A stretch of DNA of 64,000 nucleotides from Candidatus Geothrix skivensis (GCA_016721195.1 JADKIO010000002.1:62001-126000); one strand, 5' to 3'; shown: positions 50,650 to 61,391, counted from the stretch's first letter. Notes: generated by a model from the sequence alone, not told the origin. Numbers and translations are program-made.

Positions 50650-51263
50650 TGCGCATCGGTCTGCTGGGAGGCGCCTTCAACCCTCCCCATGAAGGCCATC
50701 TCAAGCTGGCACGGCTCGCCCTGGATCACCTCGCCCTGGATGAGCTCCGCTTCGTCCCCACGGCCATCAGCCCCCACAAGCCCGACCCGGGCGGGCCCGA
50801 TGCCAAGGCCCGCCTGCGCCTGCTGTCTGCGGCCCTGGCCGGGTTCGACCCCCGGGTCCGGGTGGAGCCCCTCGAGCTGGAACGGGGCGGCACCAGCTAC
50901 ACCGTGGACACCCTGGAAATCCTCGTCCAGCGGGAACCCGGCGCCGCCTGGATCCTCATCATGGGCAGCGACCAGCTGTCGGGCCTGCCCAGCTGGCGCC
51001 GTCCGGAGCGCCTCCTCGAGCTGGCCTCCGTGGCCGTGGCCCTTCGCCCCGGCGCCCCCCTGGTGCTTCCGGACCTGCCCGGTCTCCGCCCCGCTCCCGC
51101 CTGGAGCGGCCAGCCTGGTGAGCTGGTGACCCTGCCCGGCACGGAGCTGGACCTGGCCTCCACGGCCCTGCGGGAAGGCCTGCAGGCCCGGCCCCTGGAG
51201 GATCCAGCCGGCCTGCCTCCCCAAGTTCTCGGTACCATCCGCTCTGAAAACCTGTATCGTTAG
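50649..51263 (+). CDS. nadD: Nicotinate-nucleotide adenylyltransferase
   Basis: Makes deamido-NAD in NAD biosynthesis; 204 residues. Nucleotidyltransferase motif GLLGGAFNPPHEGHLKLARL with (H/T)xGH, FVPTAISPHKPD, SYTVDTLEILVQRE, ILIMGSDQLSGLPSWRRPER and the C-terminal LDLASTALREGLQ (the usual ISST motif is altered to LASTALR). GTG start inside the obgE stop. Confidence 0.93.
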   Translation: MRIGLLGGAFNPPHEGHLKLARLALDHLALDELRFVPTAISPHKPDPGGPDAKARLRLLSAALAGFDPRVRVEPLELERGGTSYTVDTLEILVQREPGAAWILIMGSDQLSGLPSWRRPERLLELASVAVALRPGAPLVLPDLPGLRPAPAWSGQPGELVTLPGTELDLASTALREGLQARPLEDPAGLPPQVLGTIRSENLYR

Positions 51264-51280
51264 CCTGCTCTGGAGCCCGC

Positions 51281-51655
51281 ATGACCCTTGATTCCCGGCT
51301 CGCGACCGTCGTCGACGCCGCCCGGTCCAAGAAAGCCTTCCGCATCCGCCTCCTGGACGTGAAGGACATCGCCAGCTTCACCGATGTGTTCGCGGTCATG
51401 AGCGGGGGCAGCGACCGCCAGAACCGCGCCATCGCCGAAGCCATCGAGGATGCCCTCAAGCTGACCGGGGAGAAGCCCATCTCCCGCGAAGGCGAGATGA
51501 ACGGCAACTGGGTCCTGCTGGACTACGGCAACCTGGTGATCCACGTCATGGACGAGGAGACCCGCCGCCATTACAACCTGGAGGGGCTCTGGAATGCCGG
51601 CCGCGAGCTGGAGCTGCCCATCGAGGCTCATCCCGAATCCGAAGCCCGCCCGTAG
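51281..51655 (+). CDS. rsfS: Ribosome silencing factor RsfS
   Basis: Binds L14 and blocks subunit joining in poor conditions. 124 residues: LLDVKDIASFTDVFAVMSGG, SDRQNRAIAEAIEDAL, NGNWVLLDYGNLVIHVMDEE and RRHYNLEGLWNAGREL. GGAGCCCGC precedes the ATG, 17 bases after nadD. Confidence 0.95.
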   Translation: MTLDSRLATVVDAARSKKAFRIRLLDVKDIASFTDVFAVMSGGSDRQNRAIAEAIEDALKLTGEKPISREGEMNGNWVLLDYGNLVIHVMDEETRRHYNLEGLWNAGRELELPIEAHPESEARP

Positions 51656-51667
51656 GAGAAATCCTCC

Positions 51668-52920
51668 ATGCCCACCTCTCAGGTCAATCCCTACGAAGCG
51701 ATGCAAGCCCGCCTGCGGGTGGCCGCGCAGCTCTACGGCCTGGACGACGCCCTGTTCAAGGTCTTCATGGCCACCAACCGGTCCATGATCGTCAGCCTGC
51801 CGGTGATGATGGACGACGGCCACTGGGAGGTCTTCACGGGCTACCGCGTCCAGCACAGCACGGCCCGGGGCCCGGCCAAGGGCGGCATCCGCTACGACCT
51901 CAACGTCACCCTGGACGAGATCAAGGCCCTCGCGGGCTGGATGACCTGGAAGTGCGCCGTGGTGGACGTGCCCTTCGGCGGCGGCAAGGGCGGCGTCGTC
52001 TGCGATCCCTCTCGCTTGAGCATGGGGAGAAGGAGCGCCTCACCCGCCGCTACATCGCCGAGATCATGGACATCCTGGGCCCCGACCGGGACGTGCCAGC
52101 CAATGACATGGGCACGGACTCCCAGACCATGGCCTGGGTCATGGACACCTACTCCATGCACGTGCGCCACACGGAAAATGCGGTGGTCACGGGCAAGCCG
52201 CTGGGGCTGGGTGGCAGCCTGGGCCGCACGGAGGCCACGGGGCGGGGCGTGCTCATCACCGCCCGGGAGGCCATGCAGCGCCTGGGCAAGCCCCTGGCCG
52301 GCGCCACGGTGGCCGTGCAGGGCTTCGGCAACGTGGGCAGCCAGGCCTCGCGCCTGCTGCACGAGGCCGGGGCCCGGATCGTGGCCGTCAGCGACCTGAA
52401 GGGTGCCATCAAGAACGACCGGGGCCTGGATATCCACGCCCTGCTGAAGCACCGGGCCGAGACCAAGACGGTCACCGGCTTCAAGGGCGCCGAGCCCATG
52501 GATCCCGCCGATCTCCTCACCCATGGGGTGGACATCCTGGTGCCCGCAGCCACCGAGAACCAGATCACGGAAGAGAACGCTGCCAAGGTGCGGGCCAAGA
52601 TCATCGTGGAAGGCGCCAACGGCCCCACCACGCCCGAGGCGGACCCCATCCTGCTGTCGAACGGCGTCCTGGTGGTGCCCGACATCCTGGCCAATGCGGG
52701 GGGCGTCACCGTCAGCTACTTCGAGTGGGTGCAGAACCGGCAGGGCTTCTACTGGCGCGAGCGGGAGGTCAACGAACGGCTGGTGGACTACATGACCCAC
52801 GCCTTCCAGGCCACCTTCGCCACCACCGACAAGTACAAGACGAACCCCCGCATCGGGGCCTACATCCTGGCCCTGGACCGTGTCGCCCAGTCCATGAAGT
52901 ACCGCGGCTTCTACGCTTAG
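51668..52920 (+). CDS. Glu/Leu/Phe/Val dehydrogenase (frame broken by a 1-base loss)
   Basis: Oxidative deamination of an amino acid, most likely glutamate; ~417 residues after correction. Substrate domain: FTGYRVQHSTARGPAKGGIR, LDEIKALAGWMTWKCAVVDV and PFGGGKGGVVCDP with the catalytic Lys. The frame breaks at the CCC run 52007-52009; adding one C gives CDPLSLEHGEKERLTRRYIA and continuity. NAD domain: VAVQGFGNVGSQASRLLHEA, KIIVEGANGPTTPEAD and PDILANAGGVTVSYFEWVQN. TAGGAGAAATCC precedes the ATG. Confidence 0.9.
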
Positions 52921-52974
52921 CGCCTGATTTCAGAGTGAGATAGACCGACCGGCAGACTAGGATGGAGGTTCACC

Positions 52975-54876
52975 TTGCCTCCGAGTCTGCCCGTGGCCCG
53001 AACCCGCTTTCAGGATGCCTCCTCTCCGGTGCCCCTCCGGGACCTGCCGGCCGCGGCGCTGCGGGCGGTGCTCCGGGAGGGCTATTCCCAGCGGCAGTTC
53101 AAGAAGGATCTGACGGCGGGATTCCTGGTGGGCATCGTGGCCCTGCCCCTGGCCATGGCCCTGGCCATCGCCGTGGGCGTGCCCCCGCAGCAGGGGCTCT
53201 ACACGGCCATCATCGCGGGCTTCTTCACGGCCCTGCTGGGCGGTTCCAGGATCCAGGTCGCGGGTCCCACCGCCGCGTTCATCGTGGTGCTCGCACCGCT
53301 GTATGTGAAGTTCGGACTCTCCGGCCTGCTGATGTCCGGCCTGTTGGCCGGACTGATCCTCATCGGCATGGGCCTGCTGCGCCTGGGAAAGCTCATCGAG
53401 TTCATCCCCTTCCCGGTGACCACGGGGTTCACCACGGGCATCGCCGTCGTCATCGGCGTGCTCCAGATCAAGGACCTGTTCGGCCTGAAGCTGGCCCAGA
53501 ACCCGGATCACTTCATGGAGCGCCTCGTGGCCATGGGGCGGGCCGCCCACACGGCCTCGATCTGGGAGCTCCTCATCGGCTTCGGCACCCTGGCCATCCT
53601 GCTGGCCCCGCGCCTGCCCAAGCGACGGCTGGCGCGGCTGCCCAAGCTGCTCCGGAAGATCCCCGCCCCGCTGCTGGCCCTGCCCCTGGCGGCGCTGGCG
53701 GCCTGGGCCCTGGGCCGGTGGGTGCCCGGCTTCACGGTGGATACCATCGGCAGCCGCTTCCAGACCCTGGTGGATGGGCACCTGGTGAGGGGCATCCCCC
53801 AGGTGCTGCCCTCCTTCCTGTGGCCCTGGAGTGCGCCGGGCCTGGATGGGCAGTCGATGGGCCTCAGCCTGGGCACCGTGCGGATGCTCCTGCCCAGCGC
53901 CTTCGCGGTGGCCATGCTGGGCGCCATCGAATCGCTGCTCTCGGCCGTGGTGGCCGATGGCATGGCCCGCACCCGCCATGACCCGGACGCCGAGCTGCTG
54001 GCCCTGGGTGTCAGCAATGTCCTGGTCCCCTTCTTCGGCGGCATCCCCGCCACCGGCGCCATCGCCCGCACGGCCACGAACTTCCGCTTCGGGGGCCGGA
54101 CCCCCGTGGCCGCCATGGTCCATGCCCTCACCATCCTGGCGGCCATCCTGGTCCTGGCCCCCTTCATCCGCTTCCTGCCCATGGCCAGCCTCGCCGCCCT
54201 GCTGCTGCTGGTGGCCTGGAACATGTCCGAGGTGGACCACTTCCTCCACACGGTCCGCGTGGCCCCCAAGAGCGACGTGGCGGTGCTGCTCACCTGCTTC
54301 TTCCTCACCGTGATCTTCGACATGGTGATCGCGGTGACCGTGGGCATCGTGCTGGCCTCCCTGCTCTTCATGCGCCGGATGGCCAGCGTGGCCGAGGGGC
54401 ATGTGAGCCAGCCGGACCACCGGTCCCTGCCGGGCCCCCTGCCGGAGGGGGTGGTGATCTACGACCTGTCCGGCCCGCTCTTCTTCGGCGCGGCCGAGCG
54501 GGCCTTGAATGCCATGCGGGCCATCGGCGCCGAGGTCCGGGTCATCATCTTCCGCATGGAGCAGGTGTCGAGCGCCGACGTGAGCGGCCTGGTGGCCATG
54601 GAGGGCGTCCTGCGGGAGATGCAGCGCCAGCACATCAAGGCCATCTTCGTGGGCCTCCAGGGTCAGGCCCTCAGCGTCTTCGAACGGGGCGGCCTCCGGA
54701 ACAAGGAAGGCGCGATCGCCTTCTGCGCCACCATGATCGAGGCCTTCCGGGTCATGGATGCCAAGCTCCACACCTACCGGCGCCGGAACCTGGGGCCCAT
54801 CCGCTTCCAGCTCCTGCACCGGGACCCGACCAGCAGGCTCCGGCCGCCTCAGAACACCCGCAACAGGGCCACGTAG
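52975..54876 (+). CDS. SulP-family anion transporter with STAS domain
   Basis: 633 residues, inner membrane. TTG start after GGAGGTTCACC. TM region ~45-480 with GFLVGIVALPLAMALAIAVG, GLYTAIIAGFFTALLGGSRI and QVAGPTAAFIVVLAPLY, diagnostic of SLC26/SulP. The C-terminal STAS domain (~500-600) has GVVIYDLSGPLFFGAAERAL and FRMEQVSSADVSGLVAME. Transports sulfate, bicarbonate or dicarboxylates (DauA-like); the substrate is not predictable. The 3' end overlaps the convergent gene by 28 bases. Confidence 0.92.
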   Translation: MPPSLPVARTRFQDASSPVPLRDLPAAALRAVLREGYSQRQFKKDLTAGFLVGIVALPLAMALAIAVGVPPQQGLYTAIIAGFFTALLGGSRIQVAGPTAAFIVVLAPLYVKFGLSGLLMSGLLAGLILIGMGLLRLGKLIEFIPFPVTTGFTTGIAVVIGVLQIKDLFGLKLAQNPDHFMERLVAMGRAAHTASIWELLIGFGTLAILLAPRLPKRRLARLPKLLRKIPAPLLALPLAALAAWALGRWVPGFTVDTIGSRFQTLVDGHLVRGIPQVLPSFLWPWSAPGLDGQSMGLSLGTVRMLLPSAFAVAMLGAIESLLSAVVADGMARTRHDPDAELLALGVSNVLVPFFGGIPATGAIARTATNFRFGGRTPVAAMVHALTILAAILVLAPFIRFLPMASLAALLLLVAWNMSEVDHFLHTVRVAPKSDVAVLLTCFFLTVIFDMVIAVTVGIVLASLLFMRRMASVAEGHVSQPDHRSLPGPLPEGVVIYDLSGPLFFGAAERALNAMRAIGAEVRVIIFRMEQVSSADVSGLVAMEGVLREMQRQHIKAIFVGLQGQALSVFERGGLRNKEGAIAFCATMIEAFRVMDAKLHTYRRRNLGPIRFQLLHRDPTSRLRPPQNTRNRAT

Positions 54877-57334
54877 CCGTTGACCCCTTTGACTCCCGCG
54901 ATGTCGCTCTGCAGGCCCACGCCCAGGTCCACCGCACGGCGGTGAACCACCAGAAGCCCGGCAGGTCGCCGGTGAGGCCCAGGCCGCTCACGCCATAGGT
55001 CTTGCCGTCGTCCAGGCTGCGGGCCCGGGCGTGCTCCAGGCTCACGGACAGGCGGAGGCTCGGCCCGGTGGGGATGGCCAGGGCGGTCTTGGCATAGGTC
55101 ACCTGGTCCGCCGTGATGGCATTGGACCGGATGCCCGCGATGCGCACCACGGAACCGGTCCCGCCGATATCCAGGGAGTTGAAGCGATCGAAGGCCCGGC
55201 CTCCCGCCCAGCCGGCTTCGCCGTGGAACCAGAATCCCGGCTGCACCTCCCGATCCAGGCCCAGGCTGCCGCCCCAGCGCCGGAAGGCCCCGCCCTCCGG
55301 AACGACCTGGGGCTGGGTGGGCGTGCCGTAGGTGCCCTCCGGCCGCTGCCCCCAGCCATGGAAGCCCCGGAGCTGGAGGCCCCGGAAGAGCCAGGAGGCC
55401 TGCAGGGTGCCCGTGCGGGTGAGGCCCGTGGGCGGCAGGGCGAAGTCCGGGGTGCGGTACTTGATATCGCCCTGGCCGTAGCTGTCGAACCGGAAATCGC
55501 CCCGGGCCTCCAGCCGGAAGCCGAGCCCCAGGTCCTGCCCCACTTCCAGGCCCAGGCTGGCGAAGCGTTGGCCCACCCCGTCCTTGTCAGAGAGCCTGCC
55601 CTTCTGCACGGGCCGTTCGGTCCCCTTGAGCAGCAGGGTCGTGGCCTTGGCGCTCACGTCCAGGCTGCCCAGGCCCCGGGGGATGGCCACGCTGGCGGTG
55701 TTGAAGACGATGGCCGTGAGGGCGTTGACCTGGATGCCCTTGCCCAGGGCGTTGTAGTCGAAGTAGACCAGGCCCGCCAGGGGGAACACCGGCGGCGAGA
55801 GGCCCGGATCCACCAGGACGACACCGGCAAGGGCGCGGCCGCTGCTCTTGGCCTTCTCCTCGATCTTCCGGGAGCCATCCTTCTGGCGCGTGAAGTAGCG
55901 CGCGCCCTCCGGCGTCACCTTGAGCATGGTGGAAGATGAGGTGCGGGCCGCCTCCCGCTCCCCCTGGAAGCCCTCGCCGTTCAGGTGGATGTCCCGGTAG
56001 GTCAGGCGCCGTTGCACCTGGATGACGCCCTCCGTGCTCACCCAGCGCTCGAAGGTCCGGACCGAAACGGGCCGCCAGACCCCCGGTGCGGCCTCGCCGT
56101 AGGTGAGGATCTCCCGCTCGCTCTTCACGGTGCCCGGCAGGCCACTTCGCTCCCGGCGCTCCTCCAGCACCCGGCCCGTGGCCTCGTCCACGTCGATCTC
56201 CCCGGTGTAGGCCAGGGGATCCGGGCTCACGGGTTCGAAGCGCAACACCCGCCGGCCCGGCCCCTTTGGCCCGCCGTCCCGGTAGCGGTAGCGCTCGGTG
56301 AGGCCCAGGGCCACGGGCAGGGACATGGACTGGCGGCTTTCGATGAGGGGCAGCTGCACCTCGCCCTGGAGGTTGGCCTTCACCCCGTTGAAGCGCACTT
56401 CCTTCTGGAGCAGCTCGGGCCACTCGCCCGCCTGCTCGAAGTATCCGAAGGTGAAGCCGAGATCGCCGCCGGGGCCCCGCTCACCCTGGACGTGCAGGTC
56501 CAGGTCCGCCTTCGCCTGGAAGGTCCGGACCGCGGCCCGGGCCCGCAGCTGGGCCCCCCGGACCCTGGCCAGCAGCGATCCCACATCGTAGGTGTCCGCG
56601 GCGGTGACGGCCACCTCGACCCGGTCCTTCGGCGGGGGCGCCGGTGCCCAGGCACCTTCCACGAACACCCAGCGCCGAGAGGCTCCCGAACGGCTGCCCA
56701 GGGTCAGGTCCCCGGGTCCGCCTTCCACCTCGGTGAAGCCCTCGGGAATCTGCGACGCAAGCTGGGCTGAGGGCCCGCCAGGGGGCACCACCAGCCGGCC
56801 CCCGTCGCCCAGGAGGGCGGATGCCAGGGCGCCCGGATCCTGCGACAGCCAGAGGGTCCAGGGCCGGCCCGGGAAGGTGTCCTGGGCCTGGGCCAGCTGG
56901 CCCCGCCAGGTGGCCAGTTCCGGGGCCAGGTCGCCGGGTACCAGGGCCCCGCCATCCACGGCCCCCCAGGCCGTCTCATCCAGGATGGGGGCCGCCTTGG
57001 GATCGAAGGCCAAGTAGAGCCGCTGGGTGGTCGACTGGGCCTTCAGGGCCTGGGAGGCCGCCAGCAGCAGGGGGATCCTGGCCTCCCCCAGGGGCAGGCG
57101 CAGGCGCACCGCCGGGGCCTCCCGCACCGCCAGGACCAGGCGGTTCCAGCCCTGCCGGGCCGCCTCCACCTGGGTGGTGTCCCGGTTGTCCTTGGGGACC
57201 AGGCCAGCCGAATCCAGCCCCCGCAGGTCCAGATCCACGGGGATGGCCACCCCCACCCGCAGCGGCGGCATGGGGGTCTGCGCCGCCAGCAGCAGGCTCA
57301 GGGTCGGCAGGATGAACAGGGGCATGCGCGGCAC
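54849..57334 (-). CDS. Large exported protein with C-terminal outer-membrane barrel (frame break near its end)
   Basis: About 827 residues, family not recognised. GTG start at 57334 (GGAGG upstream), with an ATG three codons later; signal FILPTLSLLLAAQ. The first ~250 residues form a soluble domain. The middle holds a LolA-like antiparallel sheet (DVDEATGRVLEERRERSGLP, GVWRPVSVRTFERW). The last ~350 residues look like a beta barrel with Tyr/Phe/Gly strands. Near the end the frame runs into nonsense after GFWWFTAVR; adding one base (~54940) gives VDLGVGLQSDIAGVKGVNGY and VALLRVF, a proper barrel C-terminus, then stop at 54849-54851. Confidence 0.65.
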
Positions 57335-57403
57335 GGGGCCTCCGGGTTCCTGCAGGCTACCGCGACCACCGGGCCGTGGGTTATCCGGTATCCTCGAAGG
57401 CCT

Positions 57404-58590
57404 ATGCGATTCACGGTCCGACTCACCCATGCCAACGGCGAAGTGCTGGTGCGCGAGTTCGAGGCGGACGATGCGACGGCCCTCCGGGCCCGGGTCCTGG
57501 CGGAAGGGGGCTTCCCCCTGGAGATCACCCGTACGGACACGGCCTTCCGCAGCCGGGCCTCGCTGAAGACCGAATCCCTGGTGCTGTTCAACCAGGAGCT
57601 GCTGGCCCTGCTGAAGGCTGGCATCCCCCTCCTGCAGTCCCTGGAGCTGCTGGTGGGCCACGGCAAGGATCCCCAGCTGCGCCGGGCCCTCACCCAGGTG
57701 GTGGAGCTGGTGCGGGAGGGCATGTCCTTCTCCGATGCCCTGGAGCAGGCGGGCTCGTTTCCCCCATCTACCGCAGCAACGTGGTGGCCGGCGAGCGCAG
57801 CGGCACCCTGCCGGAAGTGCTGGCCCGCTGGCTTTCCTTCCAAAAGTTCGCCCAGTCCAGCCGCCGCCGCATCATCGAGGCCCTGTTCTACCCCGCGTTC
57901 CTGGTCATGGTGCTGATCCTGGCCCTGGGGGTGATCTTCAACGTGGTGCTGCCCCGCTTCTCGGAGTTCTACGCGGGCGGCGACATCGAGATGCCCCTGT
58001 TCACCCAGATCCTCCTGGGCGCCGGAAAGCTCATCAGCTCCACCCTCTGGCTGCAGGGCATCGGGCTCATCGGCTTGGCCATCCTCATCCGCTGGATGAT
58101 CGCCTCCGAGGCCGGGCGGAAGCTGGCGGAGCGCATGCTGCTGATGATCCCCAAGGTGGGCACCCTCTACCGCATGTACCACTCCAGCGTCTTCTGCCGC
58201 ACCCTGGGCGTGCTGCTTTCCGGGGGCCTGCCCGCCGTGCAGGCGCTTGAGGTGGTGCAGCGCACCAGCCCCAGCGAGCGCATGAAGGCGGGCCTGCTCA
58301 CCATCACCGACCAGGTGCGCTCCGGCAGCAGCCTGAACCAGGCCCTGGAGCAGGCCAAGGTGCTGGACCCGCTGGCAGTGGAGATGGTCCGGGTGGGGGA
58401 GCAGAGCAGCGCCTTGCCCGAGATGCTCGATCACGTGGCGGACTTCTTCGATCAGGAAGTGGAGAAGGCCACCACCGCCGTCACCAGCCTCATCGGCCCC
58501 GTGCTCATCCTGTTCATGGGCATCATCGTCCTGGGCCTGCTGCTCGCCATCTACGTGCCCCTCTTCAACGCCAGCAGCGTGGTGCGGTAG
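57404..58590 (+). CDS. PilC/GspF-type inner-membrane platform protein (frame broken in a C run)
   Basis: ~396 residues after correction. The first T2SSF repeat is LVLFNQELLALLKAGIPLLQ and LVREGMSFSDALEQAGSFPP. The C5 run at 57761-57765 lacks one C; restoring it gives PIYRSNVVAGERSGTLPEVL. Then come TM helices (FLVMVLILALGVIFNVVLP) and the second repeat (SSVFCRTLGVLLSGGLPAVQ; VRVGEQSSALPEMLDHVADF), ending with LILFMGIIVLGLLLAIYVPL. This is the membrane platform of type IV pili or type II secretion. No pilB, pilT or pilin gene is nearby, so which machine it serves is open. Confidence 0.88.
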
Positions 58591-58603
58591 CCACGAAAGG
58601 GGG

Positions 58604-60244
58604 ATGAGGTTGCCTCAAGCCGGTACGACCTTGTTACTTTTCACATTGGCACTGAGGCTGGCTGCGGACGGAATCCCCGGTAGGGCGGCCGCCGCTCAAG
58701 ACCCGCGGCCGACGGTGGAGCACCTCGAAGTCGCCGCCAACCGGGGGGACGCCGACTCCGCCAGGGAGTTGGGCGATCGGTTTTTCCATGGGCGTGAGGG
58801 ATTGGCCAAGGATGAAGTCAAGGCTGTTCGCTGGTACCGCAAAGCCGCTGATCAGGGCCATGTCATGGCGATCGCTGACCTCGGATACTGCACCCTCAAC
58901 GGACTTGGCGGCCTTGACAAGGATGAAAGCAAAGCACTAGCCCTCTTCCAGGTCGCAGATGCCCGAGGAAATGCCTACGCCGCCCGGATGATCGGGTGGA
59001 TGTGCGAATGGGGCAAGGGCACCCCCAAGGACGACGGGAGGGCCGCCGAATGGTACCGCAGGGCAGCAGATCTGGACGACGAAGAGGCTCTGGTTAGCCT
59101 TGCCTGGTTGACAGAGTGTGGTCGCGGCGTCCCCAAGGACGACCAGGCCGCCGCAAGGATGTACGCCGTAGGCGTCTCCAAAGGGAATGCCATCGCCTTG
59201 AACAATCTGGGATGGTTCTATCTGACTGGAAGGGGAGGGCTCCCGAAGGACTACAACCTGGCCCGCCACATGTTCGAGGTCGCCGCAGTGAAAGGCAATG
59301 CCCGGGCGGATGGCAACCTGGGTTACCTGTACGAGCAGGGGCTGGGGGTGCCCCGCGACGTCGTGGCGGCCATGTCCCACTTCCGTGATGCAGTCAAAGG
59401 AGGCGACCTCCTCGCCCAGCAGCATCTGGGCTATGTGTACGAATCAGGGCAACTGGTCCCTAGAGACCCAGCCCAGGCATTCCACTGTTTCAGCCTGGCG
59501 GCTGCTCAAGGGGATCGGCCCTCATTCCAGGGGCTCACTCGAATCCTGCTGGGTAGGCCCGCCCTCGACCCCGAGGACGCAGCGTCACTGCTTGCTCTCT
59601 GCCGCAACCACCTTGAACAAGGATTAACCGAAGCCAGGCTCCCGCTGGCTCTGGCGCTTCTTCTGGGGATCGGTGCACCCGCCCAGCCGGAGGAGGCCAA
59701 ACGACATTTCTTGGAAGCCACGCATGAGCAACCGCCTTCGCCTTACCTACCTGTGATCGCAAAACAGTTCCAGTTCGGTCTTGGCACTCCGCGCGACCCA
59801 GGTTTCGCAAGATCGCTGCTCGAGTCCATGGTGGAACATGGAGCACCGGGGGCGCGGGTGGACCTGGCCAAATCGCTGCTCGACGAGTCGGGTGAGCTAC
59901 AGGCAAAGGGAGTTTCGATCCTACGGGAGCTGAGTCGTGCGGGCGATGCCAAAGCCACCTTTGAGCTGGGACTCCTGCACCAGAACGGCCGAGCGGTTCC
60001 GATGTCGACCACAAAGGCCTTGGCCCTATTCTCCCAAGCCGCCGAAGGTGGCTTGGCCGAGGCCATGTTCCACCTGGGCCTTCTCCATCAGGCCGGAATC
60101 GGCGTCAAGAAGGACCCCACCAAGGCCAAAGGCTGGTATCTCAAGGCCGAAACCGCGGGCTGGCCGCTCGCCAAAGGCCGCGTCCTGCCCGATGGCAAGC
60201 TGGCGCCGCTCACTGCGCTCCCCGGCTTCCATCCGGCCAAATAG
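58604..60244 (+). CDS. Sel1-repeat (TPR-like) exported protein
   Basis: 546 residues. Signal-like N-terminus (TTLLLFTLALRLAADG). At least ten Sel1 repeats of ~36 residues follow, e.g. AVRWYRKAADQGHVMAIADL, AAEWYRRAADLDDEEALVSL, AMSHFRDAVKGGDLLAQQHL and LALFSQAAEGGLAEAMFHLG. A spacer (~305-400) has weaker repeats. Sel1 proteins are protein-protein scaffolds; the partner is unknown. The start is 14 bases after the PilC stop. Confidence 0.85.
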   Translation: MRLPQAGTTLLLFTLALRLAADGIPGRAAAAQDPRPTVEHLEVAANRGDADSARELGDRFFHGREGLAKDEVKAVRWYRKAADQGHVMAIADLGYCTLNGLGGLDKDESKALALFQVADARGNAYAARMIGWMCEWGKGTPKDDGRAAEWYRRAADLDDEEALVSLAWLTECGRGVPKDDQAAARMYAVGVSKGNAIALNNLGWFYLTGRGGLPKDYNLARHMFEVAAVKGNARADGNLGYLYEQGLGVPRDVVAAMSHFRDAVKGGDLLAQQHLGYVYESGQLVPRDPAQAFHCFSLAAAQGDRPSFQGLTRILLGRPALDPEDAASLLALCRNHLEQGLTEARLPLALALLLGIGAPAQPEEAKRHFLEATHEQPPSPYLPVIAKQFQFGLGTPRDPGFARSLLESMVEHGAPGARVDLAKSLLDESGELQAKGVSILRELSRAGDAKATFELGLLHQNGRAVPMSTTKALALFSQAAEGGLAEAMFHLGLLHQAGIGVKKDPTKAKGWYLKAETAGWPLAKGRVLPDGKLAPLTALPGFHPAK

Positions 60245-60248
60245 TCCT

Positions 60249-61388
60249 TCACCGATACTTCCGCTTCAGCCACTTCTGTGGATCCTGGGGCTGGGCCTGG
60301 TGGCGGATCTCGAAGCCGAGCCTTGGACCGTCCACGGTGTCGCCCACGGCGCCCACGGCCTCCCCCGCCTTCAGCAGCTGGCCCTTGGCGAGGTCGATGC
60401 CCGCCAGGTGGGTGTAGAGGGTGAACCAGCCGCCGCCGTGGTCCAGGATGACCATGGGTCCGTAGCTCTGGTAGTAGTCGGCGAAGACCACCTTGCCATC
60501 GGCCACGGCCGCCACGGGAGCGCTGCCGGCCGCCGTAACGAGCAGGCCGCTCTGCATGGTCTTGGTGCGGAAGCGGGGGTGGAGGTGCTCGCCGAACCCC
60601 ACCGCCAGGGTGCCCTCCACGGGCTGGGGCAGCTCACCCCGCAGGCTCGCGAAGGCCACGGCCGCCTCGAAGGCTTCGCCCTTGGGCTTGCCCAGCAGCC
60701 CCGCCAGCAGGCGCTCCAGCTGCACGGCTTCTTCGGCCAGCTCGGCCTGGGCCTGCCTCTGGGCCGCCTCGTCCTGCTGCAGTCCGTCCAGGAAGCTGTT
60801 GAGCTTCTCCTCCTGGAGCCGCAGGGCCGCCTGGAGCTGGGCCGCCTCCCGCTCATCGCCGGCCAAACGGCCCAGCACTTCCTTCAGGGATTTCTCCTTG
60901 GCGGCCAGGTCCCCCTGCAGCCGGTGGATCTGTCCCAGCTGCTTCTGCTCCTGCAACCGGGCCCAGGCCAGCATGCGGCCCCGCACCAGCCAGGCCTCGA
61001 GGTCCTTGAAGGTGATGTAGAGTCCCAGATCGCCCCAGGGTCCCAGGGCCTGCATCCATCGCACCTGCTTCCGGAGGTCCCCCTGGAGGCGCCGCACCTC
61101 GCTCTGGATGCGCGTCTGCTCCCGGCCGATGGACTGCACCTGGCTCTGGGCCTGGTCCCGGCGCAGCCGCGCCCCTTCCACCTGGGCTTTCACGCGATCC
61201 CGCTGCAGGGAGATGCCCTGGATCTCCACCAGCACGCCCTTGCGGCGCTTCTTGAGGGAGGCCAGCTGTTGATCCACCTGGCCCAGACGGCCCTGGATGG
61301 CCGCCAGCTTCTGGCGCAGCTCCGCCGGATCCTGGGCGCCTTGCGCCACCAGGAGGACCGGCAGGAAAAGACTCCAGCTGCGACGCAT
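60249..61388 (-). CDS. EnvC-like murein hydrolase activator (degenerate LytM/M23)
   Basis: 379 residues. Signal LFLPVLLVAQGAQ; a long coiled coil (~20-230: AAIQGRLGQVDQQLASLKKR, LQGDLAAKEKSLKEVLGRLA); and a LytM domain (~270-375) with AVADGKVVFADYYQSYGPMV, ILDHGGGWFTLYTHLAGIDL and RLGFEIRHQAQPQDPQKWL. The first zinc ligand motif (HxxxD) is absent, as in E. coli EnvC, which activates amidases instead of cutting. No ftsE/ftsX is adjacent. It follows the membrane gene by 3 bases. Confidence 0.82.
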   Translation of the reverse strand: MRRSWSLFLPVLLVAQGAQDPAELRQKLAAIQGRLGQVDQQLASLKKRRKGVLVEIQGISLQRDRVKAQVEGARLRRDQAQSQVQSIGREQTRIQSEVRRLQGDLRKQVRWMQALGPWGDLGLYITFKDLEAWLVRGRMLAWARLQEQKQLGQIHRLQGDLAAKEKSLKEVLGRLAGDEREAAQLQAALRLQEEKLNSFLDGLQQDEAAQRQAQAELAEEAVQLERLLAGLLGKPKGEAFEAAVAFASLRGELPQPVEGTLAVGFGEHLHPRFRTKTMQSGLLVTAAGSAPVAAVADGKVVFADYYQSYGPMVILDHGGGWFTLYTHLAGIDLAKGQLLKAGEAVGAVGDTVDGPRLGFEIRHQAQPQDPQKWLKRKYR

Positions 61389-61391
61389 CGG

